A stretch of 64,000 nt of DNA from Provencibacterium sp. (GTDB taxonomy: Bacteria; Bacillota; Clostridia; Oscillospirales; Ruminococcaceae): NCBI GenBank assembly GCA_022792175.1, contig JAAWAN010000032.1, positions 1 to 64,000 of the forward strand, given 5' to 3'. Numbering within the stretch: the first letter of the stretch is position 1; each line of letters begins with the position of its first letter. The notes under the pieces are model-generated. The model made no database searches and had not been told where the DNA came from. It was given only the letters and a program-made list of their open reading frames with translations. This document shows, piece by piece, positions 43,202 to 52,006 of the stretch. A program made the translations under genes and the position numbers.

Positions 43202-45073
43202 TCAGCCGCGGCTGTAATACTTCGCCTGCGCCTCCCAGAGCGCAGCATATCTCCCGTTTTTATCGGCCAGAAGGGCCTCATGCGTCCCCTGCTGGACAAT
43301 TTCCCCTTCTTTAAAAACAAGAATTTCATCGCAGAACTTGCAGGAGGAAAGCCGGTGGGAGATATAGACAGCCGTCTTATCCCCGACGATGGTGTCCAGC
43401 TTCTCATAAATTTCCGCCTCGGCGATGGGGTCAAGCGCGGCGGTCGGCTCATCCAGAATGAGAAAGGGCGCATCCCGGTAGAGCGCGCGGGCAATCGCAA
43501 TCTTCTGCGCCTCGCCGCCGGAAATATCGATGCCGCCCTCGTCAAAGTCCTTATAGAGCAGGGTGTCAAGCCCCTCTGAAAGGGAGGAAAGCCGCTCGCC
43601 GAACCCGGCATCAGAAAGGGCCCTTTTCACGCGGGGCGCATCATAGTCCGCGCCGCCCGCAACATTCGCTCCCAGCGGCTGGGAAATGAGCTGGAAATCC
43701 TGAAAGACAACGGCAAAAACCTCCATATAGTCCCGATAGTTATATTTTTTAATATTGATGCCGTTTAAGAGGATCTCCCCTTCCTGCGGGTCATACAGCC
43801 GGCAGAGAAGCTTGATGAAGGTCGTCTTCCCCGAGCCGTTTTCCCCGACAATCGCCAGCCGCCTGCCGATTTTGAATTTCATCGATACATGGCGCAGCGC
43901 ATAGCTTTCCGCGCCCGGGTACCGGAAGGATACATCCCGGAATTCCACCTCATAGCTGCGGTCAGCGCGCTTCTCGGTCGTCAGGCTCCCCTGATACATC
44001 GCGTTCGGGATATCCAGAAAGCGGTAAACGGTGCGCAGAAAGGGGACGTTTCCCCGCAGCTCCTCGAGCGTAGTGAGCAGCCCCGAAAGGCTGCCGGTCA
44101 GCGCTGTCACCGCCCCGACATACTGGCTCACCGCTCCCACGCCGAACGCCCCCGCCCAGGCCTTGAGGCAGACGAACAGATAGATAAGCCCGCTGAGCAC
44201 CGCGCCGATGCCGGAGGAAAGAGCGCCGAGCAGCCCCAGCTTTCCCCGGTAGAGCCGCCCGTGCTCGCTTTTCGCGCCGAAAACCATGTTTTTGGTCAGA
44301 TAATGCCGGATTATCTCCGGCTGCTCATACATCCGGACATCTGCCGCCGCTTCCGCCTGCTGCTGGCTCACAAAGCAGCCGAAAACGCCGAAAATCCGGT
44401 TGCCGAAACGGGAATTCTCCGCCAGATACTCCAGCCCCTTCATCTCCTGCTTTTTGCAGGCGGGAGCGACCCCCAGCACGGCGGCCACCGCGAGCGCAAA
44501 AAGAAGCAGCATGCCGGGATGATTGAGCACCGTCCAGCCGCCCGCCGAGGCGGGGACCGGGAGGGTGAACAGGCCTGCCGCCAGCGCGATGGAGCCGCAG
44601 ACGCCCAAAAGCTCCTGAATGAGCTCAAAAAAACACTCCATCACCTTGCTCAGCCCAAAGCCCTGCCAGCAGGTGTTCTGCTCAATCTGCAGATACAGGT
44701 CGCGGTTTTCAGCCTTCTCGGTATCGGAAAAGTCCATCGCTATCCATTTTTTCAGAAAAAGCTGATTGTCCCTGTTGTAGTAGAGGCTCCTCTTCGCATC
44801 CCGAAGGCGCAGCAGCACGCCGCCAAGCAGCAGCACCAGAGCGCCGCAGAGGGTGGCCGCTCCCGCCAGCGGCCAGAGAACATCCGGACGCCGCTGCCCC
44901 GCCAGCTCGCCGATGATGCGGGCGGAAAGATAGATGGTGAGAAAGGGTCCGAACGCGCTGACGGCCGCATGCAGCGCGCTGATTTCCAGCAGCCCGGGAA
45001 CGATTTTCCGGATATCCGACAGCGCCCGCAGCGTCAGCGAAAGCGCCTGCCTCCGTTCTCTCTTCTCCTTCAT
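43202..45073 (-). CDS. ABC exporter half-transporter, cassette 2 second subunit
   Basis: A 623-residue TMD-NBD protein with Walker A GENGSGKTTFIKLLC, signature ISGGEAQKIAIARAL, Walker B LILDEPTAALDP and ISHRLSS. Its ATPase end closely resembles the gene at 14800-16635 (YQGSLTTEKR and KDFDESGVEISGG/KDFDEGGIDISGG stretches are shared in type), so the two cassettes are paralogous. It starts at 45073 sharing one base with the upstream stop (TGATG). Confidence 0.88.
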   Translation of the reverse strand: MKEKRERRQALSLTLRALSDIRKIVPGLLEISALHAAVSAFGPFLTIYLSARIIGELAGQRRPDVLWPLAGAATLCGALVLLLGGVLLRLRDAKRSLYYNRDNQLFLKKWIAMDFSDTEKAENRDLYLQIEQNTCWQGFGLSKVMECFFELIQELLGVCGSIALAAGLFTLPVPASAGGWTVLNHPGMLLLFALAVAAVLGVAPACKKQEMKGLEYLAENSRFGNRIFGVFGCFVSQQQAEAAADVRMYEQPEIIRHYLTKNMVFGAKSEHGRLYRGKLGLLGALSSGIGAVLSGLIYLFVCLKAWAGAFGVGAVSQYVGAVTALTGSLSGLLTTLEELRGNVPFLRTVYRFLDIPNAMYQGSLTTEKRADRSYEVEFRDVSFRYPGAESYALRHVSMKFKIGRRLAIVGENGSGKTTFIKLLCRLYDPQEGEILLNGINIKKYNYRDYMEVFAVVFQDFQLISQPLGANVAGGADYDAPRVKRALSDAGFGERLSSLSEGLDTLLYKDFDEGGIDISGGEAQKIAIARALYRDAPFLILDEPTAALDPIAEAEIYEKLDTIVGDKTAVYISHRLSSCKFCDEILVFKEGEIVQQGTHEALLADKNGRYAALWEAQAKYYSRG

Positions 45074-46884
45074 CAGAAATCCCTCCCCTCGCGATAATAA
45101 CGGGCCTGCACCTCAAAAAGCCTTGCATAGCCACCGCCGTGCATGAGCAGCTGCTCATGCGTGCCCTCCTCGGCAATCACGCCCTCCCGCAAAAAGAGAA
45201 TACGGTCGCAAAAGCGCGTCGATGCCAGCCGGTGGGAGACAAAGACAGCCGTTTTTCCCTGCGTCATCTCGCTGTATTTGCGGTAGATGTCGTCCTCCGC
45301 GAGCGGGTCGAGCGCAGCGGTCGGCTCGTCGAGCACGAGAATGGGCCCGTCCCTATAGAGCGCGCGGGCGAGCATCAGTCGCTGCAGCTGCCCGCCGGAG
45401 AGCTCCACCCCATCTAAAAACGCCTTTCTGCCAATGTGGGTATCATACCCCTGCGGCAGCTTTTCGATGGTTTCGGCTATCCCCGCCCTTTCGGCACAGT
45501 CCCTCACCCGCTGCCGGTCGATCCCCGCGATGCGCTGGGCGATCGTTTCAGCGGCGGTGATATCCAGAACGGAAAACTGCTGAAAAACGGCGGAGAAGAG
45601 CCGGTAGTATTCCTGCCGGTCAAATGTCCGGATGTCGGCGCCGTTTAAGAGCACCTGCCCCTCGTCCGGGTCATAAAAGCCGCAGAGGAGCTTTATGAGC
45701 GTGGTTTTGCCCGCGCCGTTGAGACCAACGACCGCCAGCCGTTCCCCCGGCCGGATGGTGAGATTCAGTCCGCTGAAAAAATCTCTTCCCGCCCCGGGAT
45801 AGCGAAAGCGCACATTTTTTAGCCGTAGCTCATAGCCCTCCCCGGCCGCCGGGATGGGGGCGCCCCCAGAAAACCGAAACGGTTCCGGCAGATGCAGATA
45901 CTCCCGCACGACCGAAAGATCCAAACTCTCGCGGTAGAGGGCCGCGCACTGCTCCAGAATCCCCGTCACCCAGCCGGAGAAGCCGCCAAAGGAGGAAAAA
46001 TAGAGAAGAAATTCCGAAGCGGACAGATTTCCATCCAGCGCCAGCCGAATAAGGTAGAGATAAGCGAGGCCGTTTCGGGCGAAGCTGAAAACGGTATCGG
46101 CCGCGCAGGCGGCAATATATTTCCGGCTCACCCGCTTTAAAAACGCCTCATACAGCCGCAGCGTTCCCTGCTGGACCTCGAGCAGCCATGGGGCGAGACC
46201 GAAGATGCGGATATCCTTCGCCAGCGCGGACGAACGCACGCGCCCGTCGATATAGCTGATTTTATGCCAGTAGCTTTCCTCCTCTTCCACCCGGCAGTAA
46301 TACCACCGGCTCGCCTGCCGGTTCGCGAGAAACCCGGCCGCCGCCGTCAGGATGACGGCCGCCACCAGAGGGCCGCTGAGGCCGGAGAGCAGCCACAGGT
46401 AGAGGGCAAAGCCCAAAAGGTTCTGCAGCAGCAGCGTGAGCGTTTTCCAGATGTGCTCGGAGGCCTTGTTGTTGCCACTGCAGGTGTTCTTCGCCTTATC
46501 ATGCAACTTTAAAGCCTCCGGGTCGCGGGTATTGGGGTAGGAGGTCATCTGGCTCTTTTTGTTAATTTCGCTGAGAATCGCCGTGCGCACGTCGATGCGG
46601 CCATACAGCACGTTTTTATCCACATAGCCCTTGAGCGCATAGAGAAAAAACAGCGCCAACGAGAAGCCGGCAATGGTGCCGCACAGCTCGGAAAGCGGGG
46701 CGAGCCGTTCCACCCTCTCGAGCACTCGCGGGGAAACCAGCAGCCGGGTCAGGTTCAGCGCCGTCTCGATGAGGACGGTGGCGATGCACAGCCACAAAAC
46801 ACTTCTTCGGGTATGCCACGCGGTTTTCAGCATGTAGCCGACGCTCAGCAAAACGCAGTATCTGGATTTTTCCTTCGCTTTCAT
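45073..46884 (-). CDS. ABC exporter half-transporter, cassette 2 first subunit
   Basis: A 603-residue TMD-NBD protein: Walker A GLNGAGKTTLIKLLCGF, signature LSGGQLQRLMLARAL, Walker B LVLDEPTAALDP. ATG 46884 follows GGGAGG; the earlier in-frame ATG is weaker. It pairs with 43202-45073 as a heterodimer. It is separated from the upstream kinase gene by 303 bases containing an inverted copy of the dispersed repeat, so it may have its own promoter. Confidence 0.88.
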   Translation of the reverse strand: MKAKEKSRYCVLLSVGYMLKTAWHTRRSVLWLCIATVLIETALNLTRLLVSPRVLERVERLAPLSELCGTIAGFSLALFFLYALKGYVDKNVLYGRIDVRTAILSEINKKSQMTSYPNTRDPEALKLHDKAKNTCSGNNKASEHIWKTLTLLLQNLLGFALYLWLLSGLSGPLVAAVILTAAAGFLANRQASRWYYCRVEEEESYWHKISYIDGRVRSSALAKDIRIFGLAPWLLEVQQGTLRLYEAFLKRVSRKYIAACAADTVFSFARNGLAYLYLIRLALDGNLSASEFLLYFSSFGGFSGWVTGILEQCAALYRESLDLSVVREYLHLPEPFRFSGGAPIPAAGEGYELRLKNVRFRYPGAGRDFFSGLNLTIRPGERLAVVGLNGAGKTTLIKLLCGFYDPDEGQVLLNGADIRTFDRQEYYRLFSAVFQQFSVLDITAAETIAQRIAGIDRQRVRDCAERAGIAETIEKLPQGYDTHIGRKAFLDGVELSGGQLQRLMLARALYRDGPILVLDEPTAALDPLAEDDIYRKYSEMTQGKTAVFVSHRLASTRFCDRILFLREGVIAEEGTHEQLLMHGGGYARLFEVQARYYREGRDF

Positions 46885-46969
46885 GCGAATATCGCCTCCC
46901 AAAGATTACTTTAACACAGAAATTCGTCCCCGGCGCGTTTCGGGGACGAAAAGATAAAATCGGGGGACG

Positions 46970-47094
46970 AAAAGGGCACGTTGCAAAATTTTTATTTTGC
47001 AACGTGCCCTTTTGAAAAAACGGCTTTTGACTCCACCAGAGTCAAATTTCGCCCGCAGTTCGCGAGCGAAACCGCCCTTTTTCCGGTTTCTGCA
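46970..47094 (-). repeat. Dispersed intergenic repeat, copy C (inverted)
   Basis: The same element as at 35689-35812, reverse orientation: terminal stem-loop GGGCACGTTGCAAAAT...ATTTTGCAACGTGCCC, AAACGGCTTTTGACTC, CACCAGAGTC, AAATTTCGCCCGCAGTTCGC, GAAACCGCCCTTTTTCCGGT, TTCTGCA. It lies between the kinase and exporter genes of cassette 2, where cassette 1 has no such insert. The hairpin could attenuate read-through. A small inverted repeat (TTCGTCCCC...GGGGACGAA) lies just before it at about 46923-46950. Confidence 0.85.
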
Positions 47095-47187
47095 ATCCGG
47101 AAGAGCGGCCCCCTTGATTTCTTTGCGTACCGGGATACAGTTTTTACAGACCTTTTCTATTTTGCGGGCGCGCCCTTTCAGCCCCTT

Positions 47188-47850
47188 TCATGCCTGCGGA
47201 ATTAAAATCTCAGTGGTGAAGGCACCCTGTTCGCTGTTACGGCTCAAGTACCCATCCAGCCGGGCGATAATCTCATCGATGCGCACCAGTCCAAAGCCGT
47301 GTCCCGCGCCCTTGGTGCTCAAAAAGCGTCCGGCCGTCTTTTTAAGCTTTCCTCCGGCGGTGAAGTTGGTTAAGGAGATATACAGCTGGGTGTTTTTCAT
47401 ATCCATATACAGGCGGATGAGCCTCTCTTCCTCCGGGAGCGGCAGGCTCGCCTCCATCGCATTATCCAGCAGGTTTCCCAGAATGATGCACAGGTCGATT
47501 TCCGACATGCTCAGCTTCACCGGGATATGCGCATCCACCACCGTTTTGATATGACGGGCCTTTGCGAGGGAGAGCTTGCTGTTTAAAATGGCATCCGCCA
47601 TCGCGTTTCCGGTTTTGACGACCGGCTCCACCGTCCTAAGGTCGGCATCCAGCTCATCCAGATAGGCGCGCAGGCCGGAAAGGTCGCTCTGCGCCGCCAG
47701 CGCCTTCATCGTCTGAATATGATTGCGGTAGTCGTGCCGCCAGCCGCGCATCTGCCGGTACATGTTTTCTACCTCCCGGTAGTGGGTCTCGATAAGCTCC
47801 CGCTGGTAGGCGGCTATCCGTTTATCCATCCGCTTCGACAAAAAGGACAA
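47188..47850 (-). CDS. GHKL sensor kinase without membrane domain, cassette 2
   Basis: A 220-residue kinase: basic N-terminus, coiled coil with phospho-accepting H39 in GWRHDYRNHIQT, and GHKL ATPase (ILGNLLDNAMEASL, GAGHGFGLVRIDEI). As in cassette 1, no membrane sensor domain is present. The start is TTG 47850, with GGGAGGGAG 6 bases before it; an ATG seven codons later is possible. The regulator ends 17 bases upstream. Confidence 0.85.
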   Translation of the reverse strand: MSFLSKRMDKRIAAYQRELIETHYREVENMYRQMRGWRHDYRNHIQTMKALAAQSDLSGLRAYLDELDADLRTVEPVVKTGNAMADAILNSKLSLAKARHIKTVVDAHIPVKLSMSEIDLCIILGNLLDNAMEASLPLPEEERLIRLYMDMKNTQLYISLTNFTAGGKLKKTAGRFLSTKGAGHGFGLVRIDEIIARLDGYLSRNSEQGAFTTEILIPQA

Positions 47851-47867
47851 ATGCGGCTCCCTCCCTG

Positions 47868-48566
47868 TCAGTTCATGGCGATAATCGCCCGGTTCAGCGG
47901 CTCATAGGCCCCTCTCGGCAGCGGGAGAACAGTGCCATCCGACAGAAGCAGCTGGGTCTTCGTCACCCGCCGCACACAGCAGAGGTTAACAATCAGCCCC
48001 CTGCCCACCCGGAAAAAGCGTTCGTCCAGCTCTTTTTCGAAGCTTAAGAGCGGCCGCTTGACTGTATATTCCCCGGCCGCATGCAGGGTAACATAGTTCT
48101 GCCGCACCTGCAGATAGCGGATTTCATGCAGGGGGATGCGCACCATCCCGTCCGGCAGCATCAGCAGCAGAGAGCGCTCCGCCTGCTGCTTTTTTTCAAG
48201 CGCCCGGTCGAGAACGGTAAACAGCTTCTCCTTTTCCACCGGCTTCATCAGATAGTGAAGCGCCGCCACCTCATAGCCCTCGGCGATATAGTCGCTGTAG
48301 CCGGTGACAAAGACTATCTGCACCGCTGTATTCTCCGAACGCACCCGCTTGGCAAGGCTGACCCCGTCCATCTCCCGCATTTCGATATCGAGCAGCAGCA
48401 GGTCAAACGCCTTCTCCTCCTCATACCGGAACAAAAACCCCTCCGCCGAGGAGAAGCGCTCAGCCGAAAGGCGGATGCCCCGAAGAGTCGCCCATTCCTC
48501 CAGCAGCCGCAGAAGATACCCGGCATCCGTCCCGTTGTCCTCGCAGACTGCGGCCCGGTAGGCCAT
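47868..48566 (-). CDS. LytTR response regulator, cassette 2
   Basis: A 232-residue AgrA-type regulator: receiver with E9/D10, phospho-acceptor D60 in LLLLDIEMREMDG, K in HYLMKPVEK; LytTR domain about 140-232 (IRYLQVRQNYVTLHAAGEYT, RFFRVGRGLIVNLCCVRRV). The start follows GAGGAGG. It has the same residue number for the phospho-aspartate and the same order of partners as the cassette 1 regulator, showing duplication. Confidence 0.9.
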   Translation of the reverse strand: MAYRAAVCEDNGTDAGYLLRLLEEWATLRGIRLSAERFSSAEGFLFRYEEEKAFDLLLLDIEMREMDGVSLAKRVRSENTAVQIVFVTGYSDYIAEGYEVAALHYLMKPVEKEKLFTVLDRALEKKQQAERSLLLMLPDGMVRIPLHEIRYLQVRQNYVTLHAAGEYTVKRPLLSFEKELDERFFRVGRGLIVNLCCVRRVTKTQLLLSDGTVLPLPRGAYEPLNRAIIAMN

Positions 48567-48604
48567 ACGCTTTTCCTCCTCTCCCGAAAAAGCGGCATTT
48601 GCCG

Positions 48605-49702
48605 CTATTCGTTTTCCGCTTCCTCCAGCGCCAGCTCGAGCGCCTCTCCGATTCCCTCGGCCATGCACAGAAAGCCCAGGTCGTTCGGGTGGCAGCGGTC
48701 AACCGTTCCGCTGTCGCCGCCAAAGCGGCGCAGCAGGCGGCTGCCGTCTACAAAATAGACATGTCCGTCCCCCCTTGCCAGGGCGCGCTCATAGGTCGCT
48801 TTGATAATCTGCAGCCGCTCCCGCTCCTCCTCATTTAAAAATGGCTGCGGACGGGAGACGATAACGACCGGCAGCAGCGGCTGCCGCTGCCGGATACAAA
48901 GGAACATCCGCTCATGGGTATTTTGCAGATGCCGGACATCCGGCGCGTTATGGTCATAGTCATAGACAAAGGCAGACATCGAAAGGGAGGCGATATACTC
49001 GGCCATCTCCTCCTCCCCCTTCGCGTTTCCGGAAAAGCCGAGATTTAGAAAATCGCAGCCAAGCCGGCGCGAAATAATCGCCGGATAGGCGTTTCCCGGC
49101 CGGGAGGCGCAGCCGCCCTGGGTAATCGAGGAACCATAGAAAACGGCCGGGCGCGGGCAGCGGTAGTCCTCTGCCGAAAGAAGAGCCGAGCCGGGCAAAA
49201 GGCCGATCTGCAGCGATTTTACCCCGCTGTAGAGCGGGAAATTCAGCGTTATCTCCCGCAGCGCCCGATCACTTCGCGGCACCGGCAGCAGAACACGGGC
49301 CTCATAGCCCTCCTCTGTGGCAAAGGGGGGAATAAAGCTGCCGCCATAGCGCTCCTCTTCCCCTGGCTGCCGGTAATAAAGGTCAAAGCCCGCGCTGCCG
49401 GTGAGGGCGAAGTGGGGCATCTTCCCTACCGCATGCAGCCCGGCGCGGATGGCGACACAGGGGGAATCGGTCTGAAAGCGGACCCGGCCCCCGGCCGTAT
49501 TGCCGTTTAAGGCGCTTACCCCCTCGCTGACCTTTGCCGCTGCAGCGGCGGGCATACGCAGAAAGGCCTCCCCCGCCTGCTGCGGAAGCAGCAGGCCATG
49601 AATGGAAAAGGGCGGCTGCAGGCAGTCATAAAACACCATATCCGGCTGTCCAGCATTTTCCGGTACCTTAAAATTCGGGTCGAGCTTTTCAATCTGACTC
49701 AT
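48605..49702 (-). CDS. SGNH/GDSL-family hydrolase
   Basis: A 365-residue two-domain esterase: N-terminal beta-sandwich (about 1-170) and C-terminal SGNH domain with the nucleophile in VFYGSSITQGGC, a block II/III pair (LGFSGNAKGE, YDYDHNAP) and the final D-x-x-H as VDRCHPNDLGF. Its type includes carbohydrate acetyl-esterases that act on glycans. No signal peptide. The start follows GGAG. It lies 38 bases upstream of the cassette 2 regulator in the same direction and may share a transcript with it. Confidence 0.85.
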   Translation of the reverse strand: MSQIEKLDPNFKVPENAGQPDMVFYDCLQPPFSIHGLLLPQQAGEAFLRMPAAAAAKVSEGVSALNGNTAGGRVRFQTDSPCVAIRAGLHAVGKMPHFALTGSAGFDLYYRQPGEEERYGGSFIPPFATEEGYEARVLLPVPRSDRALREITLNFPLYSGVKSLQIGLLPGSALLSAEDYRCPRPAVFYGSSITQGGCASRPGNAYPAIISRRLGCDFLNLGFSGNAKGEEEMAEYIASLSMSAFVYDYDHNAPDVRHLQNTHERMFLCIRQRQPLLPVVIVSRPQPFLNEEERERLQIIKATYERALARGDGHVYFVDGSRLLRRFGGDSGTVDRCHPNDLGFLCMAEGIGEALELALEEAENE

Positions 49703-49969
49703 TATTTTTCTCCTGTTCTTTTACAAAAGTGTCTGTATGGAAGCCTTTTGGCAGAGGGCATTCAGTCTGCGCCAGGGATACTGCTTCAAAAAATTCACCT
49801 GGCTGCTGGTCTTCCCGATATTTATTCTGCTCCCGGCTTTTTTATAAAACCTCTCATTGGCCGTTTTCCGCCATTTGGAGGATATTGCTATTATACATAA
49901 GAAATCTCCCATTCACAAGAATGTGCGGCAAATACCGGGGCCATCCCTAAAAAATTTACAGTCCGGCGC

Positions 49970-49998
49970 TTGAACGAAATGCCTCATCCTGTTATGCT
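49970..49998 (+). promoter_or_regulatory. Promoter of second XRE-membrane gene
   Basis: TTGAAC (49970-49975), 17 bases, TATGCT (49993-49998). It gives a leader of about 130 bases. The gap 49703-50137 has no other supported feature. Confidence 0.5.
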
Positions 49999-50137
49999 GG
50001 TAACGAAAGGGGCTGTCAAACAAGCGGCCGTCTCCGGCCCCGGGCGGGCAAAAACGCCCTCAGAATGCGGACTCTACTGCCAGTCGGTTGCAGCATGGCT
50101 GCCTTTTTCCTAAAATACCGGCAAGGAGGTGCCGGCC

Positions 50138-50923
50138 ATGTATGAAATCGACAACGAAAAATTCGGCGCATTTCTCTCCCGGCTGCGCAAAGAAAAAGGG
50201 ATGACCCAAAAAGAACTGGCAGAAAGGCTGTTCATCAGCGACAAGGCGGTTTCCAAATGGGAGCGTGGGCTGAGCCTGCCCGATATCTCGCTGCTGCAGC
50301 CGATTGCGGATATTTTTGAGGTGAGCATCACCGAGCTGCTCAGCGGGCAGTATATCCGAAAGGACGAGCCGATAACCCTGCAGGATATTGACCCGCTTTT
50401 AACCGGTGCGCTGCAGATGAGCGCGCAGGAGAAGGCGGGGGCGGCGCGAAACCGCCGATATTGGGGAAAGGCCTATCTGCTTTGCCTTGGCATAGCGGCG
50501 CTGTCTCTCTGGCTTATCCGGAAAACGGGCTATCTCGGGGATAACTATGCCTGCATGCTGTGGCTGCCCCCGGCGATGGCCGCCTGCTTTGGCATCTACT
50601 TTATCTTTCTGGCGAAGGAAAAGCTGCCCGCCTTTTACGATCAGAACCGTCTGAGTTTTTACAGCGATGGGATATTCCGCATGAACCTGCCCGGCGTCTG
50701 CTTTAACAACCGGAACTGGCCGCATATCCTTCTGGCCGCGCGCGGCTGGTGCTGCGCTGCAATGGCCGGCTGGACCGCCTGCTATACGGCGCTGCGGCGG
50801 CTGCTTTCCCTTTTCCCTCTGCCGGAGAGGGCTGCCTTTCTGCTCCTGCTTTTTTCTGCTCTCGCCGCGATTTTAGCCGGCCTCTTCCTTCCTGTCATAG
50901 TGGCCGGACGAAAATATCAATAA
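50138..50923 (+). CDS. XRE regulator fused to membrane domain
   Basis: A 261-residue protein: HTH_3 about residues 5-65 (LSRLRKEKGMTQKELAERLF, DKAVSKWERGLSLPDISLLQ), a linker, and four hydrophobic helices (about 108-125, 135-155, 205-225, 228-255). The HTH half is close to that of 23145-23969, the membrane half is not. ATG 50138 is used, with GGAGG 8 bases away. Followed by a secreted protein 32 bases later, possibly one operon. Confidence 0.82.
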   Translation: MYEIDNEKFGAFLSRLRKEKGMTQKELAERLFISDKAVSKWERGLSLPDISLLQPIADIFEVSITELLSGQYIRKDEPITLQDIDPLLTGALQMSAQEKAGAARNRRYWGKAYLLCLGIAALSLWLIRKTGYLGDNYACMLWLPPAMAACFGIYFIFLAKEKLPAFYDQNRLSFYSDGIFRMNLPGVCFNNRNWPHILLAARGWCCAAMAGWTACYTALRRLLSLFPLPERAAFLLLLFSALAAILAGLFLPVIVAGRKYQ

Positions 50924-50955
50924 TCATATTTTTCAGAAAGGATGTCTTAAACCTT

Positions 50956-51816
50956 ATGAAAAAACCAATTTTTCCGCTAACCGCTCTTCTGCTGGCGGCC
51001 GCTCTTTTCGTCTTTTCCCCGGCCGCAGCCGCTGCGGACAGGCCGCTCATGGAGAAGGATCAGTCGCTCTATTCCCGCGAGGCGGATGACTTTCTGAACA
51101 TCGAATCCATTCGGGATGGGGGCAGCTGGCGGCTGTTTGAGCCGCTTTATGCCGACAGCGGAAGCTTCTGCCTGCAGGTGCAGACCGCCTATGGCAGCGG
51201 AAGCCTGCATGCCGAGGTACTCGAGGGCAGCCTCTCGGCGCAGGTCAGCCGCCTGCGCCCGGAAAACCAGCCGGCAAGGGTGAAATATACCTACTATCTC
51301 CTGACGCTCACTCCGGATGCCGAACGGGAAACGGATGCAGCTGAAGATTTTTCCATCCAGCTCTGCTGCGGGGAAAAGAAAATTACCCTGGAAGGGACAA
51401 TTGAGAAAAACGAGGTTTTCCCTCTTTTTGAGGGCCTGCGCTACCGCACCGGCAGTGGACCGCTTTTCCGGGTCGATGAAAGGCTTTCGGAGGAGGGGGC
51501 CGAGATCACCTGTGCGCCCGGGCTGACCCTCTTTTTCCTTGGGGACTACGATGATGATATCTTTGACCTGACGCTTGATACCTCTCTGCCTCCCGAGGTC
51601 CCGGCGCTGCTGGGCGAGGGAGAGTTTACCTGCTACCGCTTTACCGAACAGCCCGTTTTTGAGGATAAAGTCACCGTTCAGCTGCAGGCCGCCGAAAAAG
51701 CGCTTATCTATGAGCTGAGAAATGGGCGGCTCTACCGGGTAGCCACCACCTATGAGGAGGGCTGCCACCGCTTTAAGACGCGCGCGCTCACCGCCTATAT
51801 CTGTCAAAATGCCTGA
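50956..51816 (+). CDS. Secreted protein of unknown function
   Basis: A 286-residue protein with a Sec signal peptide (KKPIFPLTALLLAAALFVFS, cleavage probably after an AAAAA region near residue 27). The mature part is acidic and beta-rich with no recognised domain; a DYDDDIFDLTLD stretch near residue 200 is markedly acidic. It follows the XRE-membrane gene by 32 bases. No ribosome site is well placed (AGAAAGGA about 13 bases away). The surface-sensing link to the membrane XRE protein is only suggested by position. Confidence 0.65.
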   Translation: MKKPIFPLTALLLAAALFVFSPAAAAADRPLMEKDQSLYSREADDFLNIESIRDGGSWRLFEPLYADSGSFCLQVQTAYGSGSLHAEVLEGSLSAQVSRLRPENQPARVKYTYYLLTLTPDAERETDAAEDFSIQLCCGEKKITLEGTIEKNEVFPLFEGLRYRTGSGPLFRVDERLSEEGAEITCAPGLTLFFLGDYDDDIFDLTLDTSLPPEVPALLGEGEFTCYRFTEQPVFEDKVTVQLQAAEKALIYELRNGRLYRVATTYEEGCHRFKTRALTAYICQNA

Positions 51817-51841
51817 AACAGCGCAAAGCTTTCCGGCAGAT

Positions 51842-51870
51842 TTGCTCTTTGCAGGAAAATATGCTATAAT
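51842..51870 (+). promoter_or_regulatory. Promoter of importer operon
   Basis: TTGCTC (51842-51847), 17 bases, perfect TATAAT (51865-51870) with TGC before it (extended -10). Confidence 0.7.
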
Positions 51871-51872
51871 AA

Positions 51873-51928
51873 GCGCAGACAGGAAAGCGACGCTTTCCTT
51901 TGCCCACCCCTTGGGCGGGCTGCGCCTG
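51873..51928 (+). ncRNA. Structured leader, possible three-way junction
   Basis: Two adjacent hairpins, AGGAAAGC-GAC-GCTTTCCT and GCCCACCC-CTT-GGGCGGGC, are enclosed by a potential closing stem (GCGCAG at 51873-51878 with CTGCGC, or ACAGG with CCTGT). It begins right at the expected transcript start and lies about 80 bases ahead of the importer's first gene. It does not match the TPP, guanidine or other riboswitch patterns I know. It may be a ligand-binding leader or only a stabilising structure. Confidence 0.4.
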
Positions 51929-52006
51929 TTTTATCCTGACTGAAATCTGCCCGGCCGGTTTTCTGCCGCTTTCATTCTATTTCATGCTTCAGGAGATGAT
52001 TGATTC

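Noticed and set aside
43202..46884. ABC genes as a bacteriocin exporter with peptidase
   Set aside because: No C39 peptidase domain and no precursor peptide gene were found near either cassette.
51873..51928. TPP riboswitch before the importer
   Set aside because: The conserved CUGAGA and ACCUGAUCUGG-type blocks are absent.
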